64,000 nt of DNA from Serratia plymuthica (GTDB lineage Bacteria > Pseudomonadota > Gammaproteobacteria > Enterobacterales > Enterobacteriaceae): positions 5,022,001-5,086,000 of the forward strand of contig NZ_CP068771.1 of assembly GCF_018336935.1 (NCBI RefSeq). The letters are read 5' to 3'. The notes beneath the pieces are model-generated. The model saw only the letters and a list, made by a program, of their open reading frames with translations. It was not told where the DNA came from and did no database searches. The position numbers and the translations under genes were made by a program. Within the stretch, counting starts at the first letter, position 1, and every line of letters begins with the position of its first letter. Positions 18,154 to 26,686 of this stretch are shown piece by piece.

Positions 18154-18249
18154 TCAGGCGACGGCGTTTGCGCCCGTCAGCAGGATGGCCCAGAAGACAA
18201 GGCACGACAGCAGAATAACGGTCCAGATATTACGGCGACTCCACTCCAT
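18154..18249 (-). CDS. very small predicted membrane protein
   Basis: A 31-residue frame: basic N-terminus MEWSRRN followed by one strong hydrophobic helix (IWTVILLSCLVFWAILLTG) and a short tail. AAGG lies six bases before the ATG, which is good spacing. I do not recognise the sequence. The architecture, positive N-terminus plus single helix, is that of the enterobacterial small membrane protein class, and it shares strand and neighbourhood with ypdK. The frame could be chance at this length, so confidence is moderate; it has no visible relative elsewhere in the window. Confidence 0.5.
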   Translation of the reverse strand: MEWSRRNIWTVILLSCLVFWAILLTGANAVA

Positions 18250-18340
18250 TTTTAGCCTTCACTTTTTGCTCTTGGTGATTCGGTAACGAACACATCGGCA
18301 AAAAAGGGAGAACATTTAGTCCCCGGCGATAATATTTTTC

Positions 18341-18781
18341 TTACTGTTGCCGAATCTCTGCTACCGCGACCTTCACCTCATATCCCAGCAGGTAAAGAGC
18401 CTGTTCCAGCGCTTCCACTTTTGAGGCATAGGCAACGTCCAGCAGACGATCCATTTGGCCGCCGTTAAAGCCCAGTTTGCGCGCCAGATCGGCTTTGGAC
18501 GTCGCGCCGGCCAGCATGATGTTATGCAACTCGAGCTTCAGTTTGACCAGCACAGGTACGTGGATCTCCAGGTCTTCCGGCAAGGCGCGGGATGGGGGCG
18601 GCACCGGGCGGCCTTCTTCCATTTCCGTAGCGATGGCGATCAGCAGGCTTTCCTGCGCTTCCAGTTCGATATCTTCACGTTTATAGCAGGCGGCCTGCTG
18701 TTCAGGAAAATCGCGAAAATGAATCTGCCAGGCGTCGCTTTCGTTATCAAAGGCGTAATGGGCGGGGTAGTGGCAAGACAT
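18341..18781 (-). CDS. orphan HicB-like protein
   Basis: Protein of 146 residues with the two-part layout of HicB antitoxins: an N-terminal HicB-type partial RNase H fold (about 1-65; YPAHYAFDNESDAWQIHFRDFPE) and a C-terminal helix-turn-helix (about 85-140; TSKADLARKLGFNGGQMDRLL). HicB normally neutralises the mRNA interferase HicA, encoded just upstream by about 60 codons. Neither flank holds a HicA-like frame: upstream is 75 bases then a membrane protein gene, downstream the 31-codon gene. It may therefore be a stand-alone DNA-binding regulator or a relic of a lost pair. AGGAAA precedes the ATG. Confidence 0.75.
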   Translation of the reverse strand: MSCHYPAHYAFDNESDAWQIHFRDFPEQQAACYKREDIELEAQESLLIAIATEMEEGRPVPPPSRALPEDLEIHVPVLVKLKLELHNIMLAGATSKADLARKLGFNGGQMDRLLDVAYASKVEALEQALYLLGYEVKVAVAEIRQQ

Positions 18782-18856
18782 GATGTTTCCTGTATGGCGC
18801 GTGGAGTATGCGGCATTGTGACCGCTTGGCCTGCAGATAGCCAGTACCGGGTTTCG

Positions 18857-19327
18857 CTAGCCGGCCTGCTCGGCCTCGCTCGCTCGGGCCTTCGATGGCA
18901 ACGCCAGCGCGCACAGGACGCCAATCAGGCTGATGAGGATCAGCCAGCGTTCAACCGGGCCGGGGTGGTAGTTATTCACCACGCTGAGCGCATACAGCGC
19001 CAAGGCCAGCGGCCAGCCGGGCGTGCCGACGTCATTGAGCCGAAATGCGGTGCGGGCGACAAACCACAGCGTCAGGCCGATCCAACACAGCGACCACAGC
19101 ATGATGCACAGCAGGTAGACAAACACCGAAAAAAACGCGGCGATGTCGCTGTGCGCATAGGCGCGGAACAGGTTTTTATCCAGATAGGGGGACAGGAATG
19201 ACAGCAATGTCAGGCCGATGGCGAAAATAGCCAGGGATAAAACATAGTTTTTACGCGTAATGCGGCGTTTAAAGACGTTTTTAGCGATCTGTCCGAGGGA
19301 GTCCAAAGTAACATTCCGTTGTAGCAA
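18857..19327 (-). CDS. DUF805-like membrane protein
   Basis: Inner membrane protein of up to 156 residues with about four hydrophobic segments. The stretch RRITRKNYVLSLAIFAIG matches the N-terminal signature of DUF805 proteins (basic residue-aromatic followed by the first helix), and RLNDVGTPGW fits the conserved RLHD-like motif between helices. Function of the family is unknown. The first start codon, TTG at 19327, has no clear ribosome binding site; TTG at 19306, seven bases after GGA, is an equally good start, so the exact N-terminus is uncertain. It lies upstream of the HicB-like gene on the same strand. Confidence 0.65.
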   Translation of the reverse strand: MLQRNVTLDSLGQIAKNVFKRRITRKNYVLSLAIFAIGLTLLSFLSPYLDKNLFRAYAHSDIAAFFSVFVYLLCIMLWSLCWIGLTLWFVARTAFRLNDVGTPGWPLALALYALSVVNNYHPGPVERWLILISLIGVLCALALPSKARASEAEQAG

Positions 19328-19592
19328 TCAGCGCTGGCCGGGTTGTCAGCCAAGGGGGGCGTATTTTAGTGGCATTCGACGCCGAGTCAATATGATAATT
19401 TTTCTCATTTAGTTAAGGTTGAGGATCTTGCCTTCTTACCCTAAGTGGTTTCGGTTTTCTGCGTGACTTATCGCGATTTATGAATTTTTAGCTTCCCGCC
19501 CGGCCATGAGCGGCATAATCCAGTTTGTTCGCACCGGACAATGGATTAACATAATGCTCACTTATCACTGGCCTGGCTTATATGGATATCCG

Positions 19593-20678
19593 ATGCGTCA
19601 TTTAGTTGCTCTTCTTCCTCTGCTTACCTTACTTACAGCCTGTAGCAGCGGGCCGAAGCCTACCCCAGCAGCTCCTCAGGCTAACACCATAAAAGGCGGT
19701 TTCCTGCTGACGCCGGCGCATAGCGGCCAGCCGTTGGGCGGTGATTTTGCCAATAATCCAAACACTGCCCGCTTTATCGATAAAATGGTGCAGGAACACG
19801 GATTCGATCGTCAGCAATTGCATGACGTACTGGCCCAGGCAAAACGGCTGGATTCGGTGCTGCGGTTGATGGATCGTCAAGCGCCGACCCCAACCACTCA
19901 GGCGCCGTCCGTGCCGAACGGTTCCTGGTTGCGCTATCGCAACAAGTTCATTACGCCGGATAACGTGCAAAACGGCGTGCAGTTCTGGAACCAATATCAG
20001 GAAGCCCTGCAGCGCGCCCAGCAGGTATACGGCGTGCCGCCGGAGATCATTGTCGGCATTATCGGCGTTGAAACCCGCTGGGGCCGCGTGATGGGTAAAA
20101 CCCGCATTATCGATGCCTTGTCCACGCTGGCCTTTGACTATCCGCGCCGCGCCGATTACTTTGCCGGCGAGCTGGAAACCTTCCTGTTGATGTCGCGCGC
20201 CGAAGGGGATGACCCGCTGGATCTGCGCGGCTCCTTTGCCGGCGCCATGGGCTACGGCCAGTTTATGCCTTCTTCGTTCAAGAGCTACGCGGTTGATTTC
20301 AACGGTGACGGCCACATCAACCTGTGGGATCCGGTGGATGCGATCGGCAGCGTCGCCAACTACTTTAAAGAACATGGCTGGATCAGTGGCGAGGCCGTGG
20401 CGGTACCGGCCAGCGGCCAGGCACCGGGGCTGGATAACGGCTTTAAAACTCGCTACTCGCTTGACACCCTCGCGGCGGCAGGGCTGACCCCGCAAGGCTC
20501 GCTCGGCACTGAGCAAGAAGCCAGCCTGCTGCGGCTGGATATGGGGACCAGCTACCAATACTGGTACGGGTTGCCGAACTTCTACGCCATTACCCGTTAC
20601 AACCACAGCACCCATTACGCCATGGCGGTGTGGCAGTTGGGCGAAGCGGTGGGGCGCTCGGCGCGCGGCGGGTTCTGA
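19593..20678 (+). CDS. mltB: membrane-bound lytic murein transglycosylase B
   Basis: Outer membrane lipoprotein of 361 residues, the same length as E. coli MltB. It cleaves the beta-1,4 bond of peptidoglycan and forms 1,6-anhydromuramyl ends. A lipoprotein signal ends LLTLLTAC with the lipidated Cys at 17. The catalytic Glu is residue 160 in GVETRWGRVMGKTR. The EF-hand-like DFNGDGHINLWDP, the calcium site of Slt35, is intact, as is the C-terminal YNHSTHYAMAVWQL. The start at 19593 is chosen because it begins the signal peptide; an in-frame start at 19506 would not. Terminator at 20695. Confidence 0.96.
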   Translation: MRHLVALLPLLTLLTACSSGPKPTPAAPQANTIKGGFLLTPAHSGQPLGGDFANNPNTARFIDKMVQEHGFDRQQLHDVLAQAKRLDSVLRLMDRQAPTPTTQAPSVPNGSWLRYRNKFITPDNVQNGVQFWNQYQEALQRAQQVYGVPPEIIVGIIGVETRWGRVMGKTRIIDALSTLAFDYPRRADYFAGELETFLLMSRAEGDDPLDLRGSFAGAMGYGQFMPSSFKSYAVDFNGDGHINLWDPVDAIGSVANYFKEHGWISGEAVAVPASGQAPGLDNGFKTRYSLDTLAAAGLTPQGSLGTEQEASLLRLDMGTSYQYWYGLPNFYAITRYNHSTHYAMAVWQLGEAVGRSARGGF

Positions 20679-20694
20679 TACGCCGATAATAATG

Positions 20695-20720
20695 AAAAAG
20701 GCCGTGAAAACGGCCTTTTT
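20695..20720. terminator. bidirectional terminator, mltB and porin
   Basis: AAAAAGGCCGT (20695-20705) pairs with ACGGCCTTTTT (20710-20720); A and T flanks serve both converging genes. Confidence 0.88.
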
Positions 20721-20734
20721 TACGTCTATACCGA

Positions 20735-21886
20735 TCAGAAATCGTAGCGCAGACGCACCAGCGTCATATCACCGAGGTTATCGGTGCTTGAAGTCAGCAC
20801 GTGTTCCACATCGACGCGGAAACCGTAATCAAACTGCACCGTAACGCCCAGGCCGTTATCGATACGCTGATAGTTGCGGCCACTCACGTATTCCAGACGA
20901 TCGCCCATAAAGTAAGGCATCACGGATTTCACCGCATACTGGCCTACCGGCACGGTATAACCGGCCAGATACTCGATACCCCAGGCGTCGCCGGCGAAGT
21001 AGTTGTCAACGTCGGCTTTTTTGGTGGTCAGGAAGTTGTTGTACCAACCGCCGCCAAAGGTCAGGGTCCAACTGTCCGGCTTCCAGCTCAGCGCGGTGCC
21101 CACAATGTTCTGATCGTAGTCTTTCGAGCCGCTGGTGGAAGGGTTACGCATCTCGGCGCGGGTATAGTTCCACGCGGCGCCCCAGGTCAGATCCGGCGTC
21201 AGGTGGTAATCCACGCCCAGCGAGCCGCCGCCTTTGCGTTTGTAGCGCAGACCGTTGCCTGGCAGATAGTCGTTATCGCTGAACAGGTAAGAGGCGTAGA
21301 CGTCCGCATCGCCAAAGGTGTTTTTATACTTCAGCATTTTGCGCGAACGGTAAGAGCCGTCGTAGTCGCCGTTGATGCCGTTGCCCGGCGCCTGGGCCAG
21401 CATGTCGTAATCCCAGATATCGGTTTTGGCGCCCACCACGTCGTAATACACGCTGTTTTGCTGGCCAAAGGTCAGTTGCCCCCAGGTTTTGCTTTTCAGG
21501 CCGGTGTACAGCATGCGGCGGCTGGTGTTATTGGCGCCGTCGGCATAGTGGTGATCCCAGTCGAACAGGGCAGGGATATTCACCCCCAGCTCGTAGTAGC
21601 TGATCCAACTGATGTCGTCGAACAGGTAGTAGTCCGCGGCAAAGCGGAAGCGGGTACCGCCGTCGAAGCCGTTGCGTTTATAGGAGCCTTTATCGCCATC
21701 GCCGGTCATGTTGTTGAACTGCGGGCGGATGCTGCCGCCGACGGTAAAGTTGAGGCGGCTCAGTGGATCGCCTGCCTGCGGATCCTGCTTCAGAAGGGTG
21801 ATTTCAGCCTGGGCAGCGAAAGAGGCGGTGCCCATCACCAGCCCCAAAGCGACCGCCTGAGTCAATGCGCGCAATGTGAAAGTCAT
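20735..21886 (-). CDS. outer membrane porin
   Basis: Gram-negative general porin of 383 residues. A signal peptide ends ...SFAAQA near residue 27. The mature part has alternating beta-strand character, a short loop 3-like acidic stretch (QNSVYYDVVGAKTDIWDYDM) that should constrict the pore, a strand signature FGDADVYASYLF, and a C-terminal aromatic residue (LRYDF) needed for Bam-dependent insertion. It is not OmpC or OmpF; it lacks their N-terminal AEIYNKDGNK motif. I cannot assign a substrate. It is monocistronic, with a 426-base upstream region that holds hairpins in the leader. Regulation by small RNA, common for porins, is plausible but not shown. Confidence 0.85.
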   Translation of the reverse strand: MTFTLRALTQAVALGLVMGTASFAAQAEITLLKQDPQAGDPLSRLNFTVGGSIRPQFNNMTGDGDKGSYKRNGFDGGTRFRFAADYYLFDDISWISYYELGVNIPALFDWDHHYADGANNTSRRMLYTGLKSKTWGQLTFGQQNSVYYDVVGAKTDIWDYDMLAQAPGNGINGDYDGSYRSRKMLKYKNTFGDADVYASYLFSDNDYLPGNGLRYKRKGGGSLGVDYHLTPDLTWGAAWNYTRAEMRNPSTSGSKDYDQNIVGTALSWKPDSWTLTFGGGWYNNFLTTKKADVDNYFAGDAWGIEYLAGYTVPVGQYAVKSVMPYFMGDRLEYVSGRNYQRIDNGLGVTVQFDYGFRVDVEHVLTSSTDNLGDMTLVRLRYDF

Positions 21887-22312
21887 GTGTTTTTATCCCT
21901 GTTGTTGATTGCCAACATCACCTGTGCATCGGCATCGGTGATTTGCTCAGGTTTTTTCTGAGCGTTTTCATTTTTTTTGGCGTGGTTGAAGCGAAGCGCA
22001 TATGTAACACGATGTGCGTCACAAAAAGTTACTTTTCTTGCTAATTATTTGATTGAATATTAATCGTTGACCGGGGAGAGGGCGGCGGAGCCTGACGCAG
22101 GGGGGACATGCTCGAGATAGTGGCAGGGCCATGATGACAATACTTGGATGAACTCAGTTAACGCATAGCCTTATATTTTTCACTTGTCAGTGAATGGCGG
22201 ATGCCGTGTAATTTAATCGACAGGAGTACATTAAACAATCCGACTGTGAGTGGAGTTAATTTTGCCGATATCGGTTAGATGGATTGGATTAATAAGAGAG
22301 AGGGAGATGACT
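21887..22312. other. porin / secreted protein divergent intergenic region
   Basis: 426 bases. Near the porin start, inverted repeats ATCACC (21917-21922)/GGTGAT (21937-21942) and GCTCAG (21945-21950)/CTGAGC (21958-21963) occur; the second is followed on the plus strand by a T-rich run to 21978. A T-tract terminator shape on the plus strand inside a minus-strand leader is odd and could end an antisense RNA. The remainder shows no gene or clear operator. Confidence 0.45.
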
Positions 22313-22603
22313 ATGAAAGCTTTGGTGGCATTATTTATTGGCGTGTTTTCATTGCCGCTGATGGCGGCGGAGTCGCACGTGTGCCAGTCTCAATCTTATG
22401 ATTATGCAAGTATTGGTCAACTCAGGTTGAGTGATGATACGGTGTTTGCCTGCCGTGATATTGGCCGCGTTACTATTCCTGACTTGGCGAAGCGGGGTTG
22501 GCGGGTTATTCATGTGGCGCAACAAAGCGAATATACCGGCGACACCGATAGCGATAATGAAGTGATTAAGATGTACCAAGAAATAGTGGTTTATAAAGAG
22601 TAG
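22313..22603 (+). CDS. small secreted protein of unknown function
   Basis: Exported protein of 96 residues. A signal peptide MKALVALFIGVFSLPLMA is followed by mature AESHVCQSQSYDY. Two cysteines (in HVCQSQ and FACRDIG) could form a disulfide in the periplasm. The C-terminus is acidic and ends KMYQEIVVYKE. I do not recognise a family. The second of two close ATG codons (22313 rather than 22307) is chosen because GGGAG lies six bases before it. Codon use is slightly more AT-rich than the neighbours. The gene stands alone between the porin and the DsdC-like regulator, both on the other strand. Confidence 0.7.
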   Translation: MKALVALFIGVFSLPLMAAESHVCQSQSYDYASIGQLRLSDDTVFACRDIGRVTIPDLAKRGWRVIHVAQQSEYTGDTDSDNEVIKMYQEIVVYKE

Positions 22604-22771
22604 TCTTTTAGATATTACTGCGATTTTATTCTCTATCGCCGCTCTTATTCGCGGCGAGGGATAATATTTATTATTCAAAGGCCAGAAGGTTATATAACTG
22701 CGCGCTTGATTTCTCTTATACCCCAAAGCAATGGCGCTGATTTCAAGAAAAGCTGTCAATGCCTCCGGCCA

Positions 22772-23701
22772 TCAGGCCAGAGGCGCTATCTTCATCATCC
22801 ACTCTTTGAAGGCGAGGATCTTCGGCCACTGACGTTCGGAGATGGTCGACATAAAATAACAGTGTTCGCAAGGCAAGGTCATGTTGCTGAATGGGATAAT
22901 CAGCTCACCGCTTTTGATCCAGTCTTGCACCAGATTAAGCCGCCCCATGGCGACGCCGAGGTGTTTGGTCGCCGCCAGCACGGCCAGATCCGAACGATCG
23001 AACTCCATGCTTTTGCTTTCTGTATCCAGCGCCAAATCAAAATGTTGCGACCAGGTCAACCATTCGTCTTCGCCAGAGTTGTATCTGTCATGCAGCAGGG
23101 TGCAATGCGCCAGGTTTTCCGGTGCGCCGTAGAGGTTATGTGCCTTGGCGTACTGCGGAGTACAGATCGGGACTATAGATTCCTGCATAAAAGCTTCGTT
23201 TATTTGTTTACCGGACGGCAGTTTGCCAAAGTACATGGCTAAATCAACGCCCCGATTGGCCAGGCTGATGATTTCCTGCCCGGTGACTATGCTCAAATGA
23301 ATGGTGGGGTGCCGGGCAATAAAATCGCCGATCCGCGGTATCAGCAAGCACTGCACGATGGACGGGTGCGAATAAATAGTCAGGTTGCCCGTTAACTCAC
23401 GGTTTTTAATATCAAGAATTTCCTGATTCAGCGTATCGAAGGAGCGGCTTAACGCCCATTGCATGCGCTCGCCTTCCGGTGTCAGCATAATTCTGCGGTG
23501 GAAGCGTTGAAATAAAAGAAATCCCAACTCTTTTTCCAGCAGATTAATTCTGTGGCTCACTGCGCTGGGTGTAATAGACAGTTCTTCCGCCGCCAGTGAA
23601 AAGGATAAATTACGGGCGACGCATTCAAAGGTATGCAGGCGTGAAAATTGATAGCTGGTCAGCGGACTGGCGCGTTGAAAATATTTTTTATCGGGGAGCA
23701 T
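22772..23701 (-). CDS. dsdC: LysR regulator, DsdC-like
   Basis: LysR-type regulator of 309 residues. It resembles E. coli DsdC, the D-serine-responsive activator of dsdXA, over the whole length: SRLHTFECVARNLSFSLAAE and TPSAVSHRINLLEKELG in the winged helix-turn-helix, then LDTLNQEILDIKN-type linker (here FDTLNQEILDIKNRELTGN), FDRSDLAVLAATKHLGVAMG and a C-terminal RQWPKILAF. No dsdX or dsdA follows in this window, so its target is unclear. The start has a strong GGAGGT site. It sits next to tRNA-Arg(CCU), as dsdC does near argW in E. coli. Orthology is likely, retained function uncertain. Confidence 0.8.
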   Translation of the reverse strand: MLPDKKYFQRASPLTSYQFSRLHTFECVARNLSFSLAAEELSITPSAVSHRINLLEKELGFLLFQRFHRRIMLTPEGERMQWALSRSFDTLNQEILDIKNRELTGNLTIYSHPSIVQCLLIPRIGDFIARHPTIHLSIVTGQEIISLANRGVDLAMYFGKLPSGKQINEAFMQESIVPICTPQYAKAHNLYGAPENLAHCTLLHDRYNSGEDEWLTWSQHFDLALDTESKSMEFDRSDLAVLAATKHLGVAMGRLNLVQDWIKSGELIIPFSNMTLPCEHCYFMSTISERQWPKILAFKEWMMKIAPLA

Positions 23702-23914
23702 GTCAGACCTCCATGTTTATAATTAAACGATTTTAGCATTTAATTGAACGGGGCTGAAACGCGATTTCTCTTATTTGAAAATAACGGCTGAGATTAATGA
23801 GGTTATCGACCTGACCGAGTTGGTGATTAGGTTGGGGCTCTTAAATATGTGGAGGGTGTCTTGCTGCTTACCGAGGGAAGGGGGGCTGTTGTAAAGGTGT
23901 TTTTTGCGTATTAA

Positions 23915-23989
23915 TGGTGTCCCCGACTGGAATCGAACCAGTAACTAGCCCTTAGGAGGGGCTTGTTATATCCGTTTAACTACGGGGAC
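23915..23989 (-). tRNA. argW: tRNA-Arg (anticodon CCU)
   Basis: 75-nucleotide cloverleaf on the minus strand: acceptor GTCCCCG pairs with CGGGGAC, followed by discriminator A and an encoded CCA. The anticodon loop is CTCCTAA, anticodon CCU. The T arm has the usual GGTTCGATTCC. It matches E. coli argW, which is an attachment site for prophages; here nothing integrase-like lies beside it, so the site appears empty. Between yfdC and the dsdC-like gene, as in E. coli. Confidence 0.97.
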
Positions 23990-24118
23990 CCTGCGGGCCG
24001 GTAACCTGAGCTGCCGGGGCAGTATACCTTTTTTTACCCGCAGAATAAGCGCTTAGCGGTGCGTTTGCTCATTCCCTCGCCAATATGCGGTGAATTTTGT
24101 GCGTAGCCCCGGCTGCGA

Positions 24119-25048
24119 TCACGGTTTTTTCGCCTTGGCGGCCCCTTTTTCCGCCTCCAGCTTCGCCGCCTTGTTTTTAACGCTCATATCGTTACGGATC
24201 TGCGCGTGGCTGATGAGTGCGAAGATAAAGGTGCCGCCGATAATGTTGCCCGCCAGCGTCGGAATGGCGAACGGATAGAAAAATTCCTGCCAGGGGAGAG
24301 CGCCGCTAAACACCAGATACAGGATCTCGACCGAGCCGACCACGATATGGGTCAGGTCGCAGATCGCCACCAGATAGGTCATCAGCACTATTATCCAAAT
24401 CTTGGCCGCACCGGCGGAGGGGAACATCCACACCATGGTGGCGATGATCCAGCCTGCCAGAATGCCGTTGGCGAACATTTCTGATGGCGAGTTTTTCATC
24501 ACCTCTTCCGACAGGTTGACGAAGGCGATGCGGGTATTGTCGTCGAAAATCGGCATATGGATAAACGCCAGCGATGCCAGCCCGGTGCCAATCAGGTTAC
24601 CGAGCAGCACTACGCCCCACAGGCGGAACAGGATCAGGAAGTTTCTTGGCGTCGGTTTGTGCATGATCGGCAGCACGGCGGTGACGGTGTTTTCGGTAAA
24701 CAGCTGCTGGCGGGCCATAATCACAATGATAAAGCCGAAGGTGTAGCCAATATTTTCGATAAAGAAACGGCTGGGATCGTCCGGCAAGCGGGCGTGAAAA
24801 ATGCCTTTCGCCATCAGTGAAGCGCCCATCGACAGCCCGGCGGCCACGGCGGACCACAGCAGCGCTACCCAGTCGCGTTCCAGCTCTTTTTCGCCTTCCG
24901 TACGGATCAGCTCATGCACCGCCGCCGCGCGTGAGGGCAGGTTTTCTTCCTTTACTTCGATTTCTGATTTGCCCTGTTCGTGCTCTTTGCTCTCCACTTT
25001 TAGCGGATCATCGGCATTCGTTGTTGTGCGGGGTTGTTCGTCGCTCAT
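24119..25048 (-). CDS. yfdC: formate/nitrite transporter-family protein YfdC
   Basis: Inner membrane protein of 309 residues (E. coli YfdC 310) in the FNT channel family. A hydrophilic N-terminus rich in Glu and Lys (about 1-60) precedes six helices with the inverted-repeat pattern; GNLIGTGLASLAF and DLTHIVVGSVEILYLV are conserved FNT positions, the latter carrying the pore-region His. The C-terminus is a charged Lys/Glu/Ala helix. The substrate of YfdC is not established. GGAG lies nine bases before the ATG. It is next to argW as in E. coli, but the ccm operon now separates it from mlaA. Confidence 0.92.
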   Translation of the reverse strand: MSDEQPRTTTNADDPLKVESKEHEQGKSEIEVKEENLPSRAAAVHELIRTEGEKELERDWVALLWSAVAAGLSMGASLMAKGIFHARLPDDPSRFFIENIGYTFGFIIVIMARQQLFTENTVTAVLPIMHKPTPRNFLILFRLWGVVLLGNLIGTGLASLAFIHMPIFDDNTRIAFVNLSEEVMKNSPSEMFANGILAGWIIATMVWMFPSAGAAKIWIIVLMTYLVAICDLTHIVVGSVEILYLVFSGALPWQEFFYPFAIPTLAGNIIGGTFIFALISHAQIRNDMSVKNKAAKLEAEKGAAKAKKP

Positions 25049-25301
25049 GATTAATTTTCTCCGTCAGATGTCGTCAGGGCCATTTATCAAGCGTAGTTGG
25101 CGCATGGGCGGTGCGACAGAAGTGCGGAAAATGACGGAAAAAAGTAACAAGAGTTTAATGTCGTCGGTTTTTCCTACGCATTATTGATCTGGGCCGCCAT
25201 ATTACCCCTATTGGAGTAGCCGAGCGGCCGGTGGCGGGCTGCGTGCCGCAGGCGCCTTATGCTATGATTCGCTATCCCAAAGAAAAATATGAGTTCTCCC
25301 G

Positions 25302-25922
25302 ATGCTGGAAGCTAAAAATCTGAGCTGCGTCCGCGATGAACGCATCCTGTTTAGCGAGTTAAGCTTTACGGTGAAGCCGGGCGAGATTATTCAGGTGGAA
25401 GGGCCGAACGGCGCGGGCAAGACCAGCCTGTTGCGCATTCTGGCCGGGCTGGCGCAGCCGGAAAACGGCGAAGTGTGCTGGCGCGGGCAAAATACGCTGC
25501 GTCACCGTGAGAATTATCATCAGGATCTGCTGTTCCTCGGCCACCAGCCGGGGATTAAAACCATGCTGACGCCCTTCGAGAACCTGCAGTTTTACCAGGC
25601 GGTACGCGCCGCGCCCGATCGTCAGGCCATCTGGCGGGCGCTGGAGCTGGTGGGGTTGGTCGGTTATGAGGATTTGCCGGTGGCGCAGCTTTCCGCCGGC
25701 CAGCAGCGCAGGGTCGCGCTGGCGCGTTTATGGTTAAGTGAGTGCCCACTGTGGATCCTGGATGAACCGCTGACGGCAATCGATAAACAAGGCGTGGCTG
25801 AATTGATTAGCCTTTTTGAGCAACATGCGCAGCAAGGCGGCATGGTATTGTTGACCACGCACCAGGATCTGGCCGGCACGACGCAGGCGGTAGGTAAAAT
25901 CAGCCTGGCGGAGAATCTCTGA
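25302..25922 (+). CDS. ccmA: haem exporter ATPase CcmA
   Basis: ABC-transporter ATP-binding subunit of 206 residues, first gene of the cytochrome c maturation operon. Walker [12 protein letters not shown], signature [14 protein letters not shown] and Walker B LWILDEP are all intact. CcmA works with CcmB and CcmC at the cytoplasmic face; ATP hydrolysis is needed to release holo-CcmE. Its TGA overlaps the ccmB ATG by one base. No strong ribosome binding site is visible before the ATG. In E. coli ccm genes are attached to nap; here they form a separate unit between yfdC and mlaA. Confidence 0.97.
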   Translation: MLEAKNLSCVRDERILFSELSFTVKPGEIIQVEGPNGAGKTSLLRILAGLAQPENGEVCWRGQNTLRHRENYHQDLLFLGHQPGIKTMLTPFENLQFYQAVRAAPDRQAIWRALELVGLVGYEDLPVAQLSAGQQRRVALARLWLSECPLWILDEPLTAIDKQGVAELISLFEQHAQQGGMVLLTTHQDLAGTTQAVGKISLAENL

Positions 25923-26581
25923 TGTTTTTGACGGTATTGCGCCGCGAGCTGAAAATCGCCTTTCGCAAAGGGTCGGAAATCGTTAATCCGCTGTGGTTCT
26001 TTCTGATCGTTATCACGTTGTTTCCGTTGGGCATTGGGCCTGAACCGCAATTGCTGGCGCGCATTGCGCCGGGGATTATCTGGGTGGCGGCGCTGCTGGC
26101 TTCGCTGTTGTCGCTGGAGCGTTTGTTTCGCGACGATTTTCTCGATGGCTCGCTGGAACAGCTGCTGCTGTTGCCGACGCCGCTGCCGATGACGGTGTTA
26201 GGCAAAGTGTGTGCTCACTGGGTCGTGACCGGGTTGCCGCTGTTAATCCTGTCGCCGCTGGTGGCGCTGCTGCTGTCGCTGGATATGCACACCTGGCTGG
26301 CGGTGGCGTTTACGTTGCTGCTGGGCACCCCGACGCTGAGCCTGGTCGGTGCCATCGGTGTGGCGCTGACCGTCGGGTTGCGCAAAGGAGGCGTGCTGCT
26401 CAGCCTGCTGGTGCTGCCGCTGTACATTCCGGTGTTGATATTTTCCACCGCCGCTATCGACGCCGCTTCCATGGGCATGCCGATAACGGGGTATCTGGCG
26501 ATTCTGGGCGCAATGCTGGCGGGCAGCATAACGCTGGCCCCCTTTGCCACCGCCGCCGCTCTGCGAGTGAGCGTGCACTAG
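25922..26581 (+). CDS. ccmB: haem exporter membrane subunit CcmB
   Basis: Six-helix inner membrane subunit, 219 residues, that pairs with the CcmA ATPase. Seen: the N-terminal RRELKIAFRKGSEIVNPLWF motif of the family and repeated hydrophobic helices to the end (FATAAALRVSVH). Its start overlaps the ccmA stop, indicating translational coupling. A 105-base gap, larger than elsewhere in the operon, separates it from ccmC and contains no obvious terminator. Confidence 0.96.
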   Translation: MFLTVLRRELKIAFRKGSEIVNPLWFFLIVITLFPLGIGPEPQLLARIAPGIIWVAALLASLLSLERLFRDDFLDGSLEQLLLLPTPLPMTVLGKVCAHWVVTGLPLLILSPLVALLLSLDMHTWLAVAFTLLLGTPTLSLVGAIGVALTVGLRKGGVLLSLLVLPLYIPVLIFSTAAIDAASMGMPITGYLAILGAMLAGSITLAPFATAAALRVSVH

Positions 26582-26686
26582 CATCAATTAACATGCGGGT
26601 TAACGCCGTTAAGAGCGTGTTCCACCGCGAAAGCTATTTTTGTCGCCCCACAATAGGGGGCCACCTAAAAACATTTACCGTGAGCA

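Noticed and set aside
18250..18856. A hicA toxin gene beside the HicB-like gene
   Set aside because: Neither strand shows a 50-70 codon frame with the HicA GSHH-like motif and a ribosome binding site.
23702..25048. Prophage or island at tRNA-Arg
   Set aside because: No integrase, no duplicated tRNA end; genes on both sides are the conserved neighbours.
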